The notes under the pieces: model-generated
Databases searched by the model: none
Told to the model about the DNA's origin: nothing
The model's input: the letters and a program-made list of their open reading frames with translations, nothing else
Made by a program: the position numbers and the translations under genes
NCBI RefSeq assembly: GCF_023330665.1
Contig: NZ_CP097127.1
Location: 1,364,001-1,428,000 of the forward strand
Direction of reading: 5' to 3'
DNA from: Conexibacter sp. S30A1
GTDB lineage: Bacteria > Actinomycetota > Thermoleophilia > Solirubrobacterales > Solirubrobacteraceae
DNA: 64,000 nt
Shown here: piece by piece, positions 25,658-33,520 of the stretch
Layout: every line of letters starts with the position of its first letter
Position numbering within the stretch: the stretch's first letter is position 1

Positions 25658-26092
25658 TCACGTGAACTCGATGACCCGCAGACCAGCGATCTGATGGAAT
25701 TGGCGAAGGTTGCCTGTCGCAACCGACCACCCGGAGCTCATCGCTGTCGCCGCGACAACACGAGCGTGCGCGCCGACATCGCTCCCGGCGGCCGCAAGCT
25801 CCGCCCACAGGCGTGCATGCACGCGCGCAGTGACAAGGTCGAACGGAAGCGCGGGGATGACCGACAGGATCGTCTCGACAAACGCCTGCCGGCGACCCCG
25901 GTGCTCAGCGGATGCGCGATGCACACCGTGCAGCAACTCGCTGGCGGTGATCGTCGCGATCGCGACCTCCTCATCCTCGCCGACCGCCTGTGCGAGACGC
26001 TCAGCCAGCAGCACACCGACGTCAGCGCGCAGCGTCGCGTGCGCCTGGCGCTCAAGATCCACGAACACCGTCGTGTCTAGGACTGTCCCCAC
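25658..26092 (-). CDS. VapC-like PIN-domain toxin, with one catalytic acid replaced
   Basis: A 144-residue PIN-domain protein, normally an RNase toxin paired with VapB. VLDTTVFVDLE gives the first acidic residue and ITASELLHGVHRA the Glu. In the third motif, where the family has GxxDxxIAAxA, this protein reads GAHARVVAATA, so the expected Asp is an Ala. The last motif reads ATGNLRQFHQIAGLRVIEF, with Asn in the usual D/N position. Catalysis may therefore be weakened or lost (inference). It overlaps the end of the antitoxin gene by 16 bp. Confidence 0.85.
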   Translation of the reverse strand: MGTVLDTTVFVDLERQAHATLRADVGVLLAERLAQAVGEDEEVAIATITASELLHGVHRASAEHRGRRQAFVETILSVIPALPFDLVTARVHARLWAELAAAGSDVGAHARVVAATAMSSGWSVATGNLRQFHQIAGLRVIEFT

Positions 26093-26358
26093 GGATCCTC
26101 GGGCGCCTCACCAGCCAGCCCAAGCACTTCAGCCATGTCCGCAGCAAACTCCTCGTCCGCCACCGGCAACGACGCAAGCCTCAACCCAAGCTCACGCACG
26201 GGCACGCGACGCGGTGCCGGCAACCCCGGAGCATCGTCCAGATGAACGATCGCCAGCACCGGATGGTCGCGGCTCAGGACAAGCACCCGCTCGTGGCGAG
26301 ACACCGCATCACGAACGGATTTCGGGATCCGGACCTCATCGGCCTTGACGGTGCCCAT
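26077..26358 (-). CDS. VapB-like antitoxin
   Basis: About 93 residues. The N terminus VKADEVRIPKSVRDAVSRHE looks like a short ribbon-helix-helix or AbrB-like DNA-binding element, and the C-terminal half (ELGLRLASLPVADEEFAADM) is acidic and probably clamps the PIN toxin. Position directly before and overlapping the PIN gene is the classic antitoxin-first order. Start 26358 (MGTVKADE) is preferred because the palindrome at 26379-26394 then lies just upstream. The frame is open to 26388, which would run through that operator. Confidence 0.75.
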   Translation of the reverse strand: MGTVKADEVRIPKSVRDAVSRHERVLVLSRDHPVLAIVHLDDAPGLPAPRRVPVRELGLRLASLPVADEEFAADMAEVLGLAGEAPEDPWGQS

Positions 26359-26378
26359 GGTCACAATGACACCGAAAG

Positions 26379-26394
26379 CGTACGGCACCGTACG
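26379..26394. promoter_or_regulatory. Palindromic operator CGTACGG-CA-CCGTACG upstream of vapB
   Basis: A perfect 7-2-7 inverted repeat whose near edge is 20 bp before the antitoxin ATG. Toxin-antitoxin pairs are normally repressed by the VapBC complex on such a site. Confidence 0.65.
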
Positions 26395-26684
26395 GGAAAG
26401 ATCGCAAGCGAGCGGCGCCCGTAACGCCGCGCGGCCCTCGGCCTACGGCGGAGCCAAGGGGAAGCAGCTGACCATTGGACACAGAGGCAATCCGATGCGC
26501 GCGGCTAGACAGGTGTCGACGAGGTTTCAGCACACAGGCAGCCACGCTAAAGTCATGCTCCTGACCCAGCTGCACCCCACGGGAAACGTCAACCGGTGAC
26601 TACGTGGGGCGGTATCCAGGGATGCGCACAGAGCTCCTCCCGGGTGGCGAGCAGAGGGCCAAAACCGAGCATCTGCAGGACATA

Positions 26685-26756
26685 GGGCGCGTAGCTCAGC
26701 GGGAGAGCGCTCGCTTCACACGCGAGAGGTCGGTGGTTCGAAACCACCCGTGCCCA
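26685..26756 (+). tRNA. tRNA-Val (CAC)
   Basis: A 72-nt cloverleaf. Acceptor GGCGCG-type 7-bp stem GGGCGCG/CGTGCCC with one G-T pair, D stem GCTC/GAGC, anticodon stem CTCGC/GCGAG with loop TTCACAC (anticodon CAC, reads GUG), T arm GGTGG-TTCGAAA-CCACC, discriminator A. The CCA end is not encoded (TTT follows). Confidence 0.96.
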
Positions 26757-27039
26757 TTTGCAGACCGCCCGGCTCGAGGCTGACGTAACTTTGCGCGGCG
26801 GCCTCTAGCAGCCGCTATTGACAGGCTCTTCGGGCGCATTTAGGCTCGCACGATCCTCACCGTGATACGCGAAATCCGGCCCGAAGACGCGGACACACAA
26901 CCAAAGCGGTGCGCCAGATCTGCCGCCTGGCATCTGATGATCTGGGTCCGCACCGGATCGGGTTTGCAACGCAATGCCCGTCCCGCTGTTCGCGCCTTGC
27001 GGTTGGGCCGAAATTGAGGATTCAACCAGAGGAACTCAT
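26757..27039. other. Intergenic region after tRNA-Val
   Basis: About 280 bp with no gene or repeated structure that I can support. Short frames on both strands look accidental. No copy of the tRNA-Val 3' end was found further right. Confidence 0.4.
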
Positions 27040-27507
27040 ATGAGCAGGCCGCCGCTTCCACCATTCGACCACGACAGCGCCGTGCGCAAGGTGCGGGCCG
27101 CTGAAGATGCCTGGAACAGCCGCGATCCCGAGCGGGTGTCTTTGGCCTACACGTCCGACAGTCGCTGGCGCAACCGGTCAACCTTCATCAACGGGCGCGC
27201 AGAGATCGTCGCATTCCTGGCCGACAAGTGGGCGCGGGAGCACGACTATCGCCTGATCAAAGAGCTGTGGGCCCACACGGGCGATCGGCTGGCTGTGCGC
27301 TTCGCATACGAGTGGCACTCGGACAGCGGACAGTGGTGGCGCTCCTACGGCAATGAGAACTGGCTGTTCGATGCGGACGGCCTGATGGCCGTGCGGCACG
27401 CCAGCATCAACGACCTGGCGATCGACGAGGCGGAACGCCAATTCCATTGGCCGTCCGGCAGCCCCCGGCCGGCCGACCATCCGGGGCTCAGCGACCTGGG
27501 ACTTTGA
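27040..27507 (+). CDS. Nuclear transport factor 2-like protein (DUF1348 family)
   Basis: A 155-residue cone-fold protein. [20 protein letters not shown] near the N terminus is the entry helix of NTF2/SnoaL-like proteins. [20 protein letters not shown] and [20 protein letters not shown] are strongly typical of the DUF1348 group. Function unknown; the fold serves as a small-molecule pocket. ATG 27040 is preferred over 26974 because AGAGGA lies 7 nt upstream and the family begins here. It sits between tRNA-Val and the IS256 insertion. Confidence 0.88.
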   Translation: MSRPPLPPFDHDSAVRKVRAAEDAWNSRDPERVSLAYTSDSRWRNRSTFINGRAEIVAFLADKWAREHDYRLIKELWAHTGDRLAVRFAYEWHSDSGQWWRSYGNENWLFDADGLMAVRHASINDLAIDEAERQFHWPSGSPRPADHPGLSDLGL

Positions 27508-27983
27508 GGGCTCGCCGCCGCACACTTGATCCTCAGCCGAATGAGCCCGCACCCCGGCTCTGTCGACGGTGTCGAAAGCGGCCGCGCGAGATGACGCTGA
27601 CGCCGCCGGGATGCGGAACACCGCTGCCGCTACCAACACGGTGAGAGCGGCGGCTTGCAGTGGCCCGGTGGTGATGATCAGCTCACAGATCTCGCCCCTG
27701 CGACCAGGCTGGCCTTGACCGCACTGCTGGGTGCAACGCGCAGCGTGGGGATTGCCCAACGATCCCTTCCGTCCGCCTCCCGATCGCGTTCGCCTTCGGA
27801 GGCTGCCGGGACAGCCGGGCTGCCATCTGCGCAGCAATCGGCTCGCTCTTGCCGACGCTTCGGCAGCAAGAGCGGTGCGGAGAAAAGCGGCCCAAGCGCG
27901 TCCGCGCAGCCGCCCGTGCCAAGGCCCCAGGCCAGCCCCGGGACCTGCGCCTCTCCCGCCAGACGGCTTGCGTGCAAGGATTT
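27508..27983. other. Non-coding stretch left of the insertion sequence
   Basis: About 475 bp without a recognisable gene. Before the IS landed this was the upstream region of the AlkZ-like gene now starting at 29544, so its original promoter is probably here. Overlapping frames on both strands are Arg/Pro/Ala-rich and unconvincing. The last 8 bp are the left target-site duplicate. Confidence 0.5.
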
Positions 27984-28058
27984 GAGGGCGTCACGTTAAC
28001 TGTGTAAGCGTGGTTTCTTCAGGTTAACAGTTACTCTCGTCGTGTCAATGGGTGGTGG

Positions 28059-29486
28059 TCAGCTTGCGTCCGGGATCCGGTCACCGAAGTGGATCTTGAG
28101 CGCTAGCAGCGCGGCTGTCCAGTTCCGGCAGCGGGTCCATTGCGGGACGGCGTTCTGGAGGCAGAGGTAGACGAGCTTGCGGGCTGAGTCCTCGTTGGGG
28201 AAGCTGCCCTTGGTTTTGATGGCTTTGCGTAGCTGCCGGTTGAGCGCCTCGATCGCGTTGGTGGTGTAGATGATCCGGCGGACCTCGGCGGGGAAGGCGA
28301 GGAACGGTGTGATGTGCTCCCAGGCGGCGGTCCACTGCCGGGTGATGATCGGGAAGCGCGCTCCCCACTTCTCATCGAAGGCCTCCAGTGCGGCCCATGC
28401 CTGCTCGGCGTTGATCGCGGTGTAGATCGGTTTGAGGTCGCGGGCGACTTGCTCACGGTCGCGTCTGGGCACGTATTTGAGACTTGAGCGGATCATGTGC
28501 ACGATGCATGTCTGGACCGTGGTCTTCGGGAAGATCGCCTCGATCGCCTCAGGGAACCCTGTGAGCCCGTCGACACAGCAGATCAGGATGTCGCGCACAC
28601 CACGGGTCTTCAGGTCGTTGAGCGCCTGCATCCAGAACTTCGCGCCCTCCGTCTCCTGAAACCACATGCCGAGCACGTCCCGGTCGCCGTCCAGGGTGAT
28701 CCCGAGCGCTATGTAGAGCGCTTTGTGCCCGACGCTGCCACCATCACGGATCTTGAGCACCATGCAGTCCAAAAACACGACGGGGTAGATCGTCTCAAGC
28801 GGCCGTTTGGCCCACTCACGCACGTCGTCTGCGACCTGGTCGGTCACGCGGCTTATCAGCTCACGGCTCACACCCGTGCCGTAGAGCTCTTGCATGTAGC
28901 CCTCGATGTCACGGGTCGACAGGCCACGGCTGTAGAGCGCGAGGATCTTCTGATCGATCCCGGCAAGGCGCCGCTGACGCTTCTTGACGATCTGCGGCTC
29001 AAACGTGCCTGCCCGGTCCCTGGGCGCGTCGATCACGATCTTGCCGTGATCGCTCACGAGCGTCTTTACGCTCGTCCCGTTGCGCTGGTTGGCCGCGCCG
29101 CCAGCGGGCTCCTGGTGGGGCTCATAGCCGACATGGCAGGTCAGCTCCGCGTTCATCGCACGCTCCACCAGCCGTTTAGTCAGCCGGCCAAGAACCCCGC
29201 CTGACCCAAGGATCTCCTCCTCGGTCCTGGCGCCAGCCAGCAGCTCGTCGATCACCTCGTCGGAGATCAAGGACTCCTCAACGCCCCCAACCGCGCAACG
29301 GACCCGCCGACGCGCGATCGCGCGCTCGACCGCCTCCTCGAGCCCCGGCACCGGCCGCGCCGCGCCTGGGTTGGGCGGCTCGTCGCTTCGCTCCTCCCCG
29401 CCCAACCCAGGCGCGGGAGACATCACCCCGAACGGGGGCTGGGCCAACAACACATCACTGCTCATGGTCTTCGTCGTGGTAGGCAT
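28059..29486 (-). CDS. IS256-family transposase (Mutator type)
   Basis: A 475-residue DDE transposase. VFLDCMVLKIRDGGSVGHKA, ILICCVDGLTGFPEAIEAIF and CIVHMIRSSLKYVPRRDREQ are the family's catalytic Asp and C/H region; TTNAIEALNRQLRKAIKTKG is the C-terminal hallmark. GAAGGAG 6 nt before ATG 29486 sets the start. Residues 24-45 (APGLGGEERSDEPPNPGAAR) are not transposase-like: they are the in-frame translation of a 19-bp perfect inverted repeat and look like an inserted palindromic element. The reading frame is intact, so the enzyme may be active. Confidence 0.95.
   Translation of the reverse strand: MPTTTKTMSSDVLLAQPPFGVMSPAPGLGGEERSDEPPNPGAARPVPGLEEAVERAIARRRVRCAVGGVEESLISDEVIDELLAGARTEEEILGSGGVLGRLTKRLVERAMNAELTCHVGYEPHQEPAGGAANQRNGTSVKTLVSDHGKIVIDAPRDRAGTFEPQIVKKRQRRLAGIDQKILALYSRGLSTRDIEGYMQELYGTGVSRELISRVTDQVADDVREWAKRPLETIYPVVFLDCMVLKIRDGGSVGHKALYIALGITLDGDRDVLGMWFQETEGAKFWMQALNDLKTRGVRDILICCVDGLTGFPEAIEAIFPKTTVQTCIVHMIRSSLKYVPRRDREQVARDLKPIYTAINAEQAWAALEAFDEKWGARFPIITRQWTAAWEHITPFLAFPAEVRRIIYTTNAIEALNRQLRKAIKTKGSFPNEDSARKLVYLCLQNAVPQWTRCRNWTAALLALKIHFGDRIPDAS
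29360..29416. repeat. 19-bp perfect inverted repeat inside the transposase gene
   Basis: Arms 29360-29378 and 29398-29416 are exact inverted copies (CGCCTGGGTTGGGCGG core) around a 19-nt loop. The whole unit is read in frame in the N-terminal part of the transposase. It resembles the REP-like palindromic elements whose translation gives GGEERSDEPPN-type peptides. Confidence 0.85.
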
Positions 29487-29543
29487 GCGATCTCCTTCGC
29501 TGATGCCTACACAGTTCCTGTGACGATCCCAAGGATTTGCCGT

Positions 29544-30512
29544 ATGGACGATGAGGAGCGTCTGCGGCGGGCCCGCCTTGCAGCACAGCGGCTGACACCG
29601 CAAGCGGCATGTAGCGGTGCCGAGGAGGCGGCACGCGCCGTGATCGGTGTCCAGGCCCAGGATCTACGTGCTGCGCAGCTTGCGTTGCGCTCGCGTGTGC
29701 CAGGCCTGACTCGCGGCGACGTGCGCGCCGCACCGCTGCTGCGCACCTGGACGGTCCGTGGCACGGTGCACCTGATCGCCGTCTCCGACCGTCCCTGGCT
29801 GCACGCGCTGCTGGCCGAGCGCAACGCGCGTGTGTTCGGCGCGCGCTTTGAGCGCTTCGGCCTCGTCGATGAGGTCAACGCCATGCGCCGCGACGCCGTT
29901 GAGCTCTGCGCGCAGCGGCCCCGTGACCGGGCGGCGCTGCTGCGTGCCCTGCTCGAGCGCGGCCACCCATCGCTCGAGCAGGGCCCCATCAACACCTTCG
30001 TTCCATGGCTCTCGGCCCAAGGTCTGATCGTCACCGACATTGACGGCCTGCTGCACGCGGCCGACCCTCCACCGCGCGTCGATCACGACGAGGCGCTCGC
30101 AATCCTCGCGGACCGCTACTGCCAAGGCTACGGCCCGTGCGACGCGGCCGACCTCGCGAAGTGGTCATCCCTGCCGATCACGCGGGCGCGGCGTGCGCTT
30201 GACGCCGCCGGACCGCAGCGCGACATTGACGCGTGGCCCACACATGACCCGCCGCCGTGCCTGCTGCTGGCCGCCTTTGACACCCTCATGCTCGGACACA
30301 AGACCCGCCAGCCGTTCGTTGCTGCCGCGCACGACCATCACATCCTCAAGGGTGGCGGGATGCTCAAACCCATCGCACTGCTCGACGGAGTCGTGACAGG
30401 CACCTGGTCGATCAAGAATGGCCGTCCACAGCCCGCATGGTTCGCACAACCCGCACCAACCGCCATGCTTGACCGTGAAGCATCTGACATCGAGCGCTTC
30501 CTTGCCTCGTGA
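29544..30512 (+). CDS. Winged-helix DNA-binding protein, AlkZ-like DNA glycosylase family
   Basis: A 322-residue member of the HTH_42/AlkZ family, which in Streptomyces and E. coli excises bulky or cross-linked purines. GVQAQDLRAAQLALRSRVPG near residue 35 carries the Q-x-Q catalytic signature (QAQ). LLRTWTVRGTVHLI near residue 70 is the other hallmark. AAFDTLMLGHKTRQPFVAAA and KGGGMLKPIALLDGVVTGTW match the C-terminal wing. The IS256 copy ends 13 bp before the ATG, and its target duplicate AAGGATTT supplies the ribosome binding site, so the coding region and RBS survive although the original promoter is now 1.5 kb away. Confidence 0.87.
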   Translation: MDDEERLRRARLAAQRLTPQAACSGAEEAARAVIGVQAQDLRAAQLALRSRVPGLTRGDVRAAPLLRTWTVRGTVHLIAVSDRPWLHALLAERNARVFGARFERFGLVDEVNAMRRDAVELCAQRPRDRAALLRALLERGHPSLEQGPINTFVPWLSAQGLIVTDIDGLLHAADPPPRVDHDEALAILADRYCQGYGPCDAADLAKWSSLPITRARRALDAAGPQRDIDAWPTHDPPPCLLLAAFDTLMLGHKTRQPFVAAAHDHHILKGGGMLKPIALLDGVVTGTWSIKNGRPQPAWFAQPAPTAMLDREASDIERFLAS

Positions 30513-30533
30513 GCCCCCGCTCACGCAACACCC

Positions 30534-30874
30534 TCAGGTTGCCTCGAGAAAAACAACGTCGATGCCGAGCGCAGCGTATATGTGCGCGGCACGACGGTCG
30601 GCGCTGAGGAGTTGTTGGCCGTGATAGGCCCCTGCGACCGTGCGGCATCCGGCTGAGTGCAGCCGTGGTCTCAAAAGCGACGCGTGCGATCAGCGACGAC
30701 TCATTGGCAGCCATCGCCGAGAACGCGGACTCGTGGGCCACGTGCCACGGTACGGCCGCCCGAACGGTGACGCTCGTGTCCGGCGCTATCACCGCCGGAC
30801 ACGGTCGATCCCAGCTCGTCACGCAGTGCCTTCGGAGCCACGAGCCGACCGGCCGAGTCGATGGCGATCCGCAT
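30534..30874 (-). pseudogene. Decayed vapBC toxin-antitoxin remnant
   Basis: On the minus strand an AbrB/VapB-type antitoxin starts at 30874 (MRIAIDSAGRLVAPKALRDE) and breaks off after about 22 residues. A PIN toxin start follows in another frame (VIAPDTSVTVRAAVPWHVAH...), through about residue 50. The middle of the toxin is missing. A third frame then holds a PIN C terminus (LLSADRRAAHIYAALGIDVV, ending VFLEAT before TGA 30534). At least two deletions/frameshifts have destroyed the module. Confidence 0.75.
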
Positions 30875-31230
30875 GCCTATAGATTGCCACTGGACCGCTC
30901 CATGAGCGCCCGCCGCGCATGTGCGGAAAGTCGACGTCGCACCTCAGCACGAGCGCCAGCCGCAGAGCTCCGTTCTCAAATGTGCTGCTCTTCCCCGGGC
31001 CGGCCGGCGCGGCTTGGAGCGGAACCGCGTGGGGCAACTGGAGCACGAGCCCGTGGGGGTGCTCTCTAGGGCCTACGGGCACGACATCGACGAGCTCGAC
31101 GACGGGCCAAACAGCGACGCCGCGGCGGCGATCATGCAGGCCCGGGACAAGATCTCAGCTGCCCACCGGCTGCCCGGAGCTGATCTCGTCGGCGCTTGAG
31201 GCAGCTGGTGCGCTTCCCCTACAGCGCCCA
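30875..31230. other. Non-coding or decayed stretch before the tRNA-like copy
   Basis: About 355 bp. One plus frame (30921-31199, containing GVLSRAYGHDIDELDDGP) could be a degraded gene tail but matches nothing I know and overlaps other weak frames. No intact gene is supported. Confidence 0.4.
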
Positions 31231-31300
31231 AATGCGGGATTACCAGGGCTTTTGTAACGCCTCCGGCAGGATTCGAACCTGCGACCTACGAATTAGAAGT
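31231..31300. repeat. Near-copy of the tRNA-Arg 3' half (outer attachment-site copy)
   Basis: Identical to 34550-34619 at 62 of 70 positions, with the last 60 bases differing at only four. On the minus strand it contains the T arm, variable region and TCT anticodon loop of tRNA-Arg plus about 16 bp beyond the tRNA 3' end (TACCAGGGCTTTT). It marks the far boundary of a 3.3-kb segment lying downstream of tRNA-Arg. Confidence 0.85.
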
Positions 31301-31334
31301 TGCCCATTTACAGGCTAATTGCACTAGTTACGGG
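31258..31334 (-). pseudogene. tRNA-Arg-like pseudogene
   Basis: Continues from the repeat at 31231-31300 into a degenerate 5' half (GGCCCGTAACTAGTGCAATT). Acceptor, D and anticodon stems are mismatched whereas the T arm (GCAGG-TTCGAAT-CCTGC) is perfect. It cannot fold as a working tRNA. Confidence 0.7.
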
Positions 31335-31561
31335 CCGATTCGCGCAGCTCACTTGAGTTCCGCGAGGTCAGAACTGCACAGTTCGGGACATTTCCCGGGA
31401 CACGTCGATGAGAGCGCGCGCCCGACCAGCCAGCCGACGAAAGCTCTCAAGCTGGTCTCAGTGACGAGATTGTGTTGACCACCACCAACCCCCCAAAACC
31501 TACCAACCGCGCCTCCGTCAAACCCGGTCCGCCCCAGGGCGCGGGCCGAGAGCAAAGCCGG
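31335..31561. other. Non-coding stretch at the island boundary
   Basis: About 225 bp between the tRNA-like copy and the MFS gene end. No gene, integrase fragment or terminator with a T-run was recognised. Confidence 0.4.
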
Positions 31562-32791
31562 TCAGGTGCTGGTCGTGATCGGCCTTGGTTTGGTGGGATC
31601 GAATTGCCGCCAGGTTGGCGAGCTGAGCTGGATGGTGACGGCGATTGCGAGGGTGGCAGCGTCGAGCGGGAAGTAGGCTCGCGGGCCGGTGAGGTGGATT
31701 ACGACGCCGGCGACCAGGGTCGAGAGAGGCATCATTCCCACGCTGGCGAGCATCAGCACACCGGTGAGGCGGCCGAGGAGTTCGGGTGGTGCCCACCTTT
31801 GTAGGCCGGTGATCAGTTGCAGGTTCCCGATCGCAATGAGCACGAACGCGGCCATCAGGATGACGGCTGTTGGGAACAATCCGCCACCGTTCGGGAGCGC
31901 AGCGATCAGTGGCGCGGCTGGTAGGAGCACGAGACTTGCGAGCAGGAACGGTCTGCGGGCCGATGGGATGCTCGCGGCGATGAGCGTTCCGAGCAATAGG
32001 CCGGCTCCCATGGTGGCGCTGAGTGCTCCGTAGCCGGCGGCGTGCAGATGCATCGGCCCCGTTGCGAGCGCGGGTAGAGCGACCCTGCCCATGCCGGCTG
32101 ACCCGAGGTTGATCAGCGCGTCTGTGGTGAGCATCAGTGCCACGATCGGCTGGCCCAGCATCTCACGCACGGTCACCGTCTCGCTCACCGGGCCTGTGGG
32201 GCTCGGGGTGGGTGTCGTGGGCGCGTCGCTACGAACGCCGATGAGCGTGAGCGCGGAGATCGCGAATGTGGCGGCGTCGATCGCGAAGCCCTCAGCCGGG
32301 CCGAGCAGCGCGACGAGCACACCGCCGATCGCCGGGCCGGCGAGCTGGCTGAGTTGTGTGGTGCCGGAGATCAGCGCGTTTGCGGCCTGCAGCTCAGCGC
32401 TTGCAACCAGCGCCGGAACGATCGCCTGCGATGCTGGGATGAACGTACCCTCGCCGGCTCCAAGCACGACCGCGATCACGATCAAAACCAGGCCGCTGGC
32501 CGTGCCGGTCGCGGCTGTTGCGGCGAAGGCGGCCACGGCAACACCACGTGCGCAGTTGGCGGCCAGCATCACTGTCCATGGCCGGTAGCGGTCGCTTGCG
32601 TGCCCGCCGAGGACCAAAAGCGCGGTACGCGGCACCCCGTAGGCGGCCAGCACCGTGCCGAGGCGTAGCGCTCCACCGTGGTGTGCGAGCACGAACAAGG
32701 GCAGAGCTACCAGGAAAATCCCGTCACCGAAGTTCGAGATCAGCTCACCGGCGAGCAGCAACCGGAAGCTCAGGTGACGAAGCGCCGCCAT
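31562..32791 (-). CDS. Major facilitator superfamily transporter (efflux type)
   Basis: A 409-residue inner-membrane protein with about 12 hydrophobic segments. FRLLLAGELISNFGDGIFLV opens helix 1, and GGHASDRYRPWTVMLAANCA near residue 60 is the MFS loop motif A variant. AGEGTFIPASQAIVPALVAS near residue 115 resembles the macrolide/multidrug efflux MFS_3 (enterobactin exporter) group. Its start lies 18 bp after the stop of the ArsR-type gene, so the regulator and pump form one transcript, probably controlled by the operator at 33406-33427. The transported compound is unknown. Confidence 0.9.
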   Translation of the reverse strand: MAALRHLSFRLLLAGELISNFGDGIFLVALPLFVLAHHGGALRLGTVLAAYGVPRTALLVLGGHASDRYRPWTVMLAANCARGVAVAAFAATAATGTASGLVLIVIAVVLGAGEGTFIPASQAIVPALVASAELQAANALISGTTQLSQLAGPAIGGVLVALLGPAEGFAIDAATFAISALTLIGVRSDAPTTPTPSPTGPVSETVTVREMLGQPIVALMLTTDALINLGSAGMGRVALPALATGPMHLHAAGYGALSATMGAGLLLGTLIAASIPSARRPFLLASLVLLPAAPLIAALPNGGGLFPTAVILMAAFVLIAIGNLQLITGLQRWAPPELLGRLTGVLMLASVGMMPLSTLVAGVVIHLTGPRAYFPLDAATLAIAVTIQLSSPTWRQFDPTKPRPITTST

Positions 32792-32809
32792 CAGCGCGTC
32801 GGAGCTGGC

Positions 32810-33418
32810 CTACTCGGCGGCCGGTGCTGTGGGGTATCCGATCGACCAGAGCTCGACCGGCAGCGCGCCCGGCGGACGGAGAGCACGGTCATCGCGCCGC
32901 TCGGCAAACACGCCGGCAAGCAGCTCGGATATCTGGTCGGCAACCGTGTGGAGCTCCTCGGGGGTCAGCCACGCGATGCTGTGGCTGTGATACGCGGCCT
33001 CGCGCCACTCGCGCGGGTAGCCCGAGCGACCCTCAAGCCACGCGCGGTAGCGATCGAGCTGGCGATCGTTCATGAGCCGCTCAAGGCCCGCCCAAGCGAT
33101 CGCCGTCCTGGGATCGTCCTGCACGTTTGCGACCCGCATACCCCGTCGCGACAGCCGCCACGGCCGCGCCCGCCCACGCGCACCATCGACCTCCTGCACG
33201 AACCCGAACTTCGCCAACTGGCGCAGATGAAACGAACAGCTCGCCTGCGACTCGCAAAGCTCGGCGGCGGCCTGAGTCGCGTTGATCGTACCCTCGCGCC
33301 ACAAAAGCTCGATCAACGCCAGACGCAGCGGATGCGTCAGCGCCCGCATCTGGCGCGGGTCGGTTAACTCCCGGGGATCGTTCCCAGGACTGCCAGCAGC
33401 ATGCATATCCAAAGACAT
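32810..33418 (-). CDS. ArsR-family winged-helix regulator
   Basis: A 202-residue regulator. Residues 20-85 are a winged helix (ALTHPLRLALIELLWREGTI; INATQAAAELCESQASCSFH; LRQLAKFGFVQEV) of the HTH_20/ArsR type. No metal-binding Cys cluster is obvious, so it may sense an organic compound through the 110-residue helical C-terminal domain. The gene begins inside a perfect 22-bp palindrome and its -10 (TAGTAT) lies 6 nt before the ATG, so it should be transcribed without a leader and repress itself and the MFS pump. Confidence 0.9.
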   Translation of the reverse strand: MSLDMHAAGSPGNDPRELTDPRQMRALTHPLRLALIELLWREGTINATQAAAELCESQASCSFHLRQLAKFGFVQEVDGARGRARPWRLSRRGMRVANVQDDPRTAIAWAGLERLMNDRQLDRYRAWLEGRSGYPREWREAAYHSHSIAWLTPEELHTVADQISELLAGVFAERRDDRALRPPGALPVELWSIGYPTAPAAE

Positions 33419-33427
33419 CTTTGGATA
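33406..33427. promoter_or_regulatory. Perfect 22-bp operator overlapping the arsR-type start codon
   Basis: TATCCAAAGA-CA-TCTTTGGATA, exact 10-2-10 inverted repeat. It covers codons 1-4, the start site and half of the putative -10, so binding would block RNA polymerase directly. Confidence 0.75.
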
Positions 33428-33430
33428 CTA
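33425..33430 (-). promoter_or_regulatory. Putative -10 (TAGTAT) of the arsR-MFS transcript
   Basis: Six nt before the ATG at 33418, matching the leaderless spacing; its inner half overlaps the operator. Confidence 0.55.
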
Positions 33431-33520
33431 CCGCGACCCACCGCTTCCACGCCAGTGCCCTGGCCCGCTGTCGCGTTTGCGGCGGATGGGAGCGGCACTG
33501 CTGCGGATGGGTCAGCCGGG

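Larger units (their letters stand above)
27984..29530 (-). mobile_element. IS256-family insertion sequence, complete with inverted ends and 8-bp target duplication
   Basis: About 1547 bp around one transposase gene. The ends align as imperfect inverted repeats: the left reads CGTCACGTTAACTGTGTAAG from 27989, and the complement of the right end reads CGTCACAGGAACTGTGTAGG from 29525, both five bases inside the boundary. AAGGATTT flanks both sides (27976-27983 and 29531-29538), an 8-bp duplication as expected for IS256. The flanking match can be read as 10 bp (CAAGGATTTG), so the exact ends may move by one base. The preserved duplication suggests a fairly recent insertion. Confidence 0.88.

Noticed and set aside
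29500..29603. Upstream extension of the transposase to 29603
   Set aside because: The extension crosses the IS end and target duplicate into the neighbouring gene; the strong RBS before ATG 29486 sets the start.
30921..31199. Possible gene with GVLSRAYGHDIDELDD
   Set aside because: No recognisable family, weak composition, overlapping frames on both strands and location in decayed DNA; kept only as an unassigned remnant.
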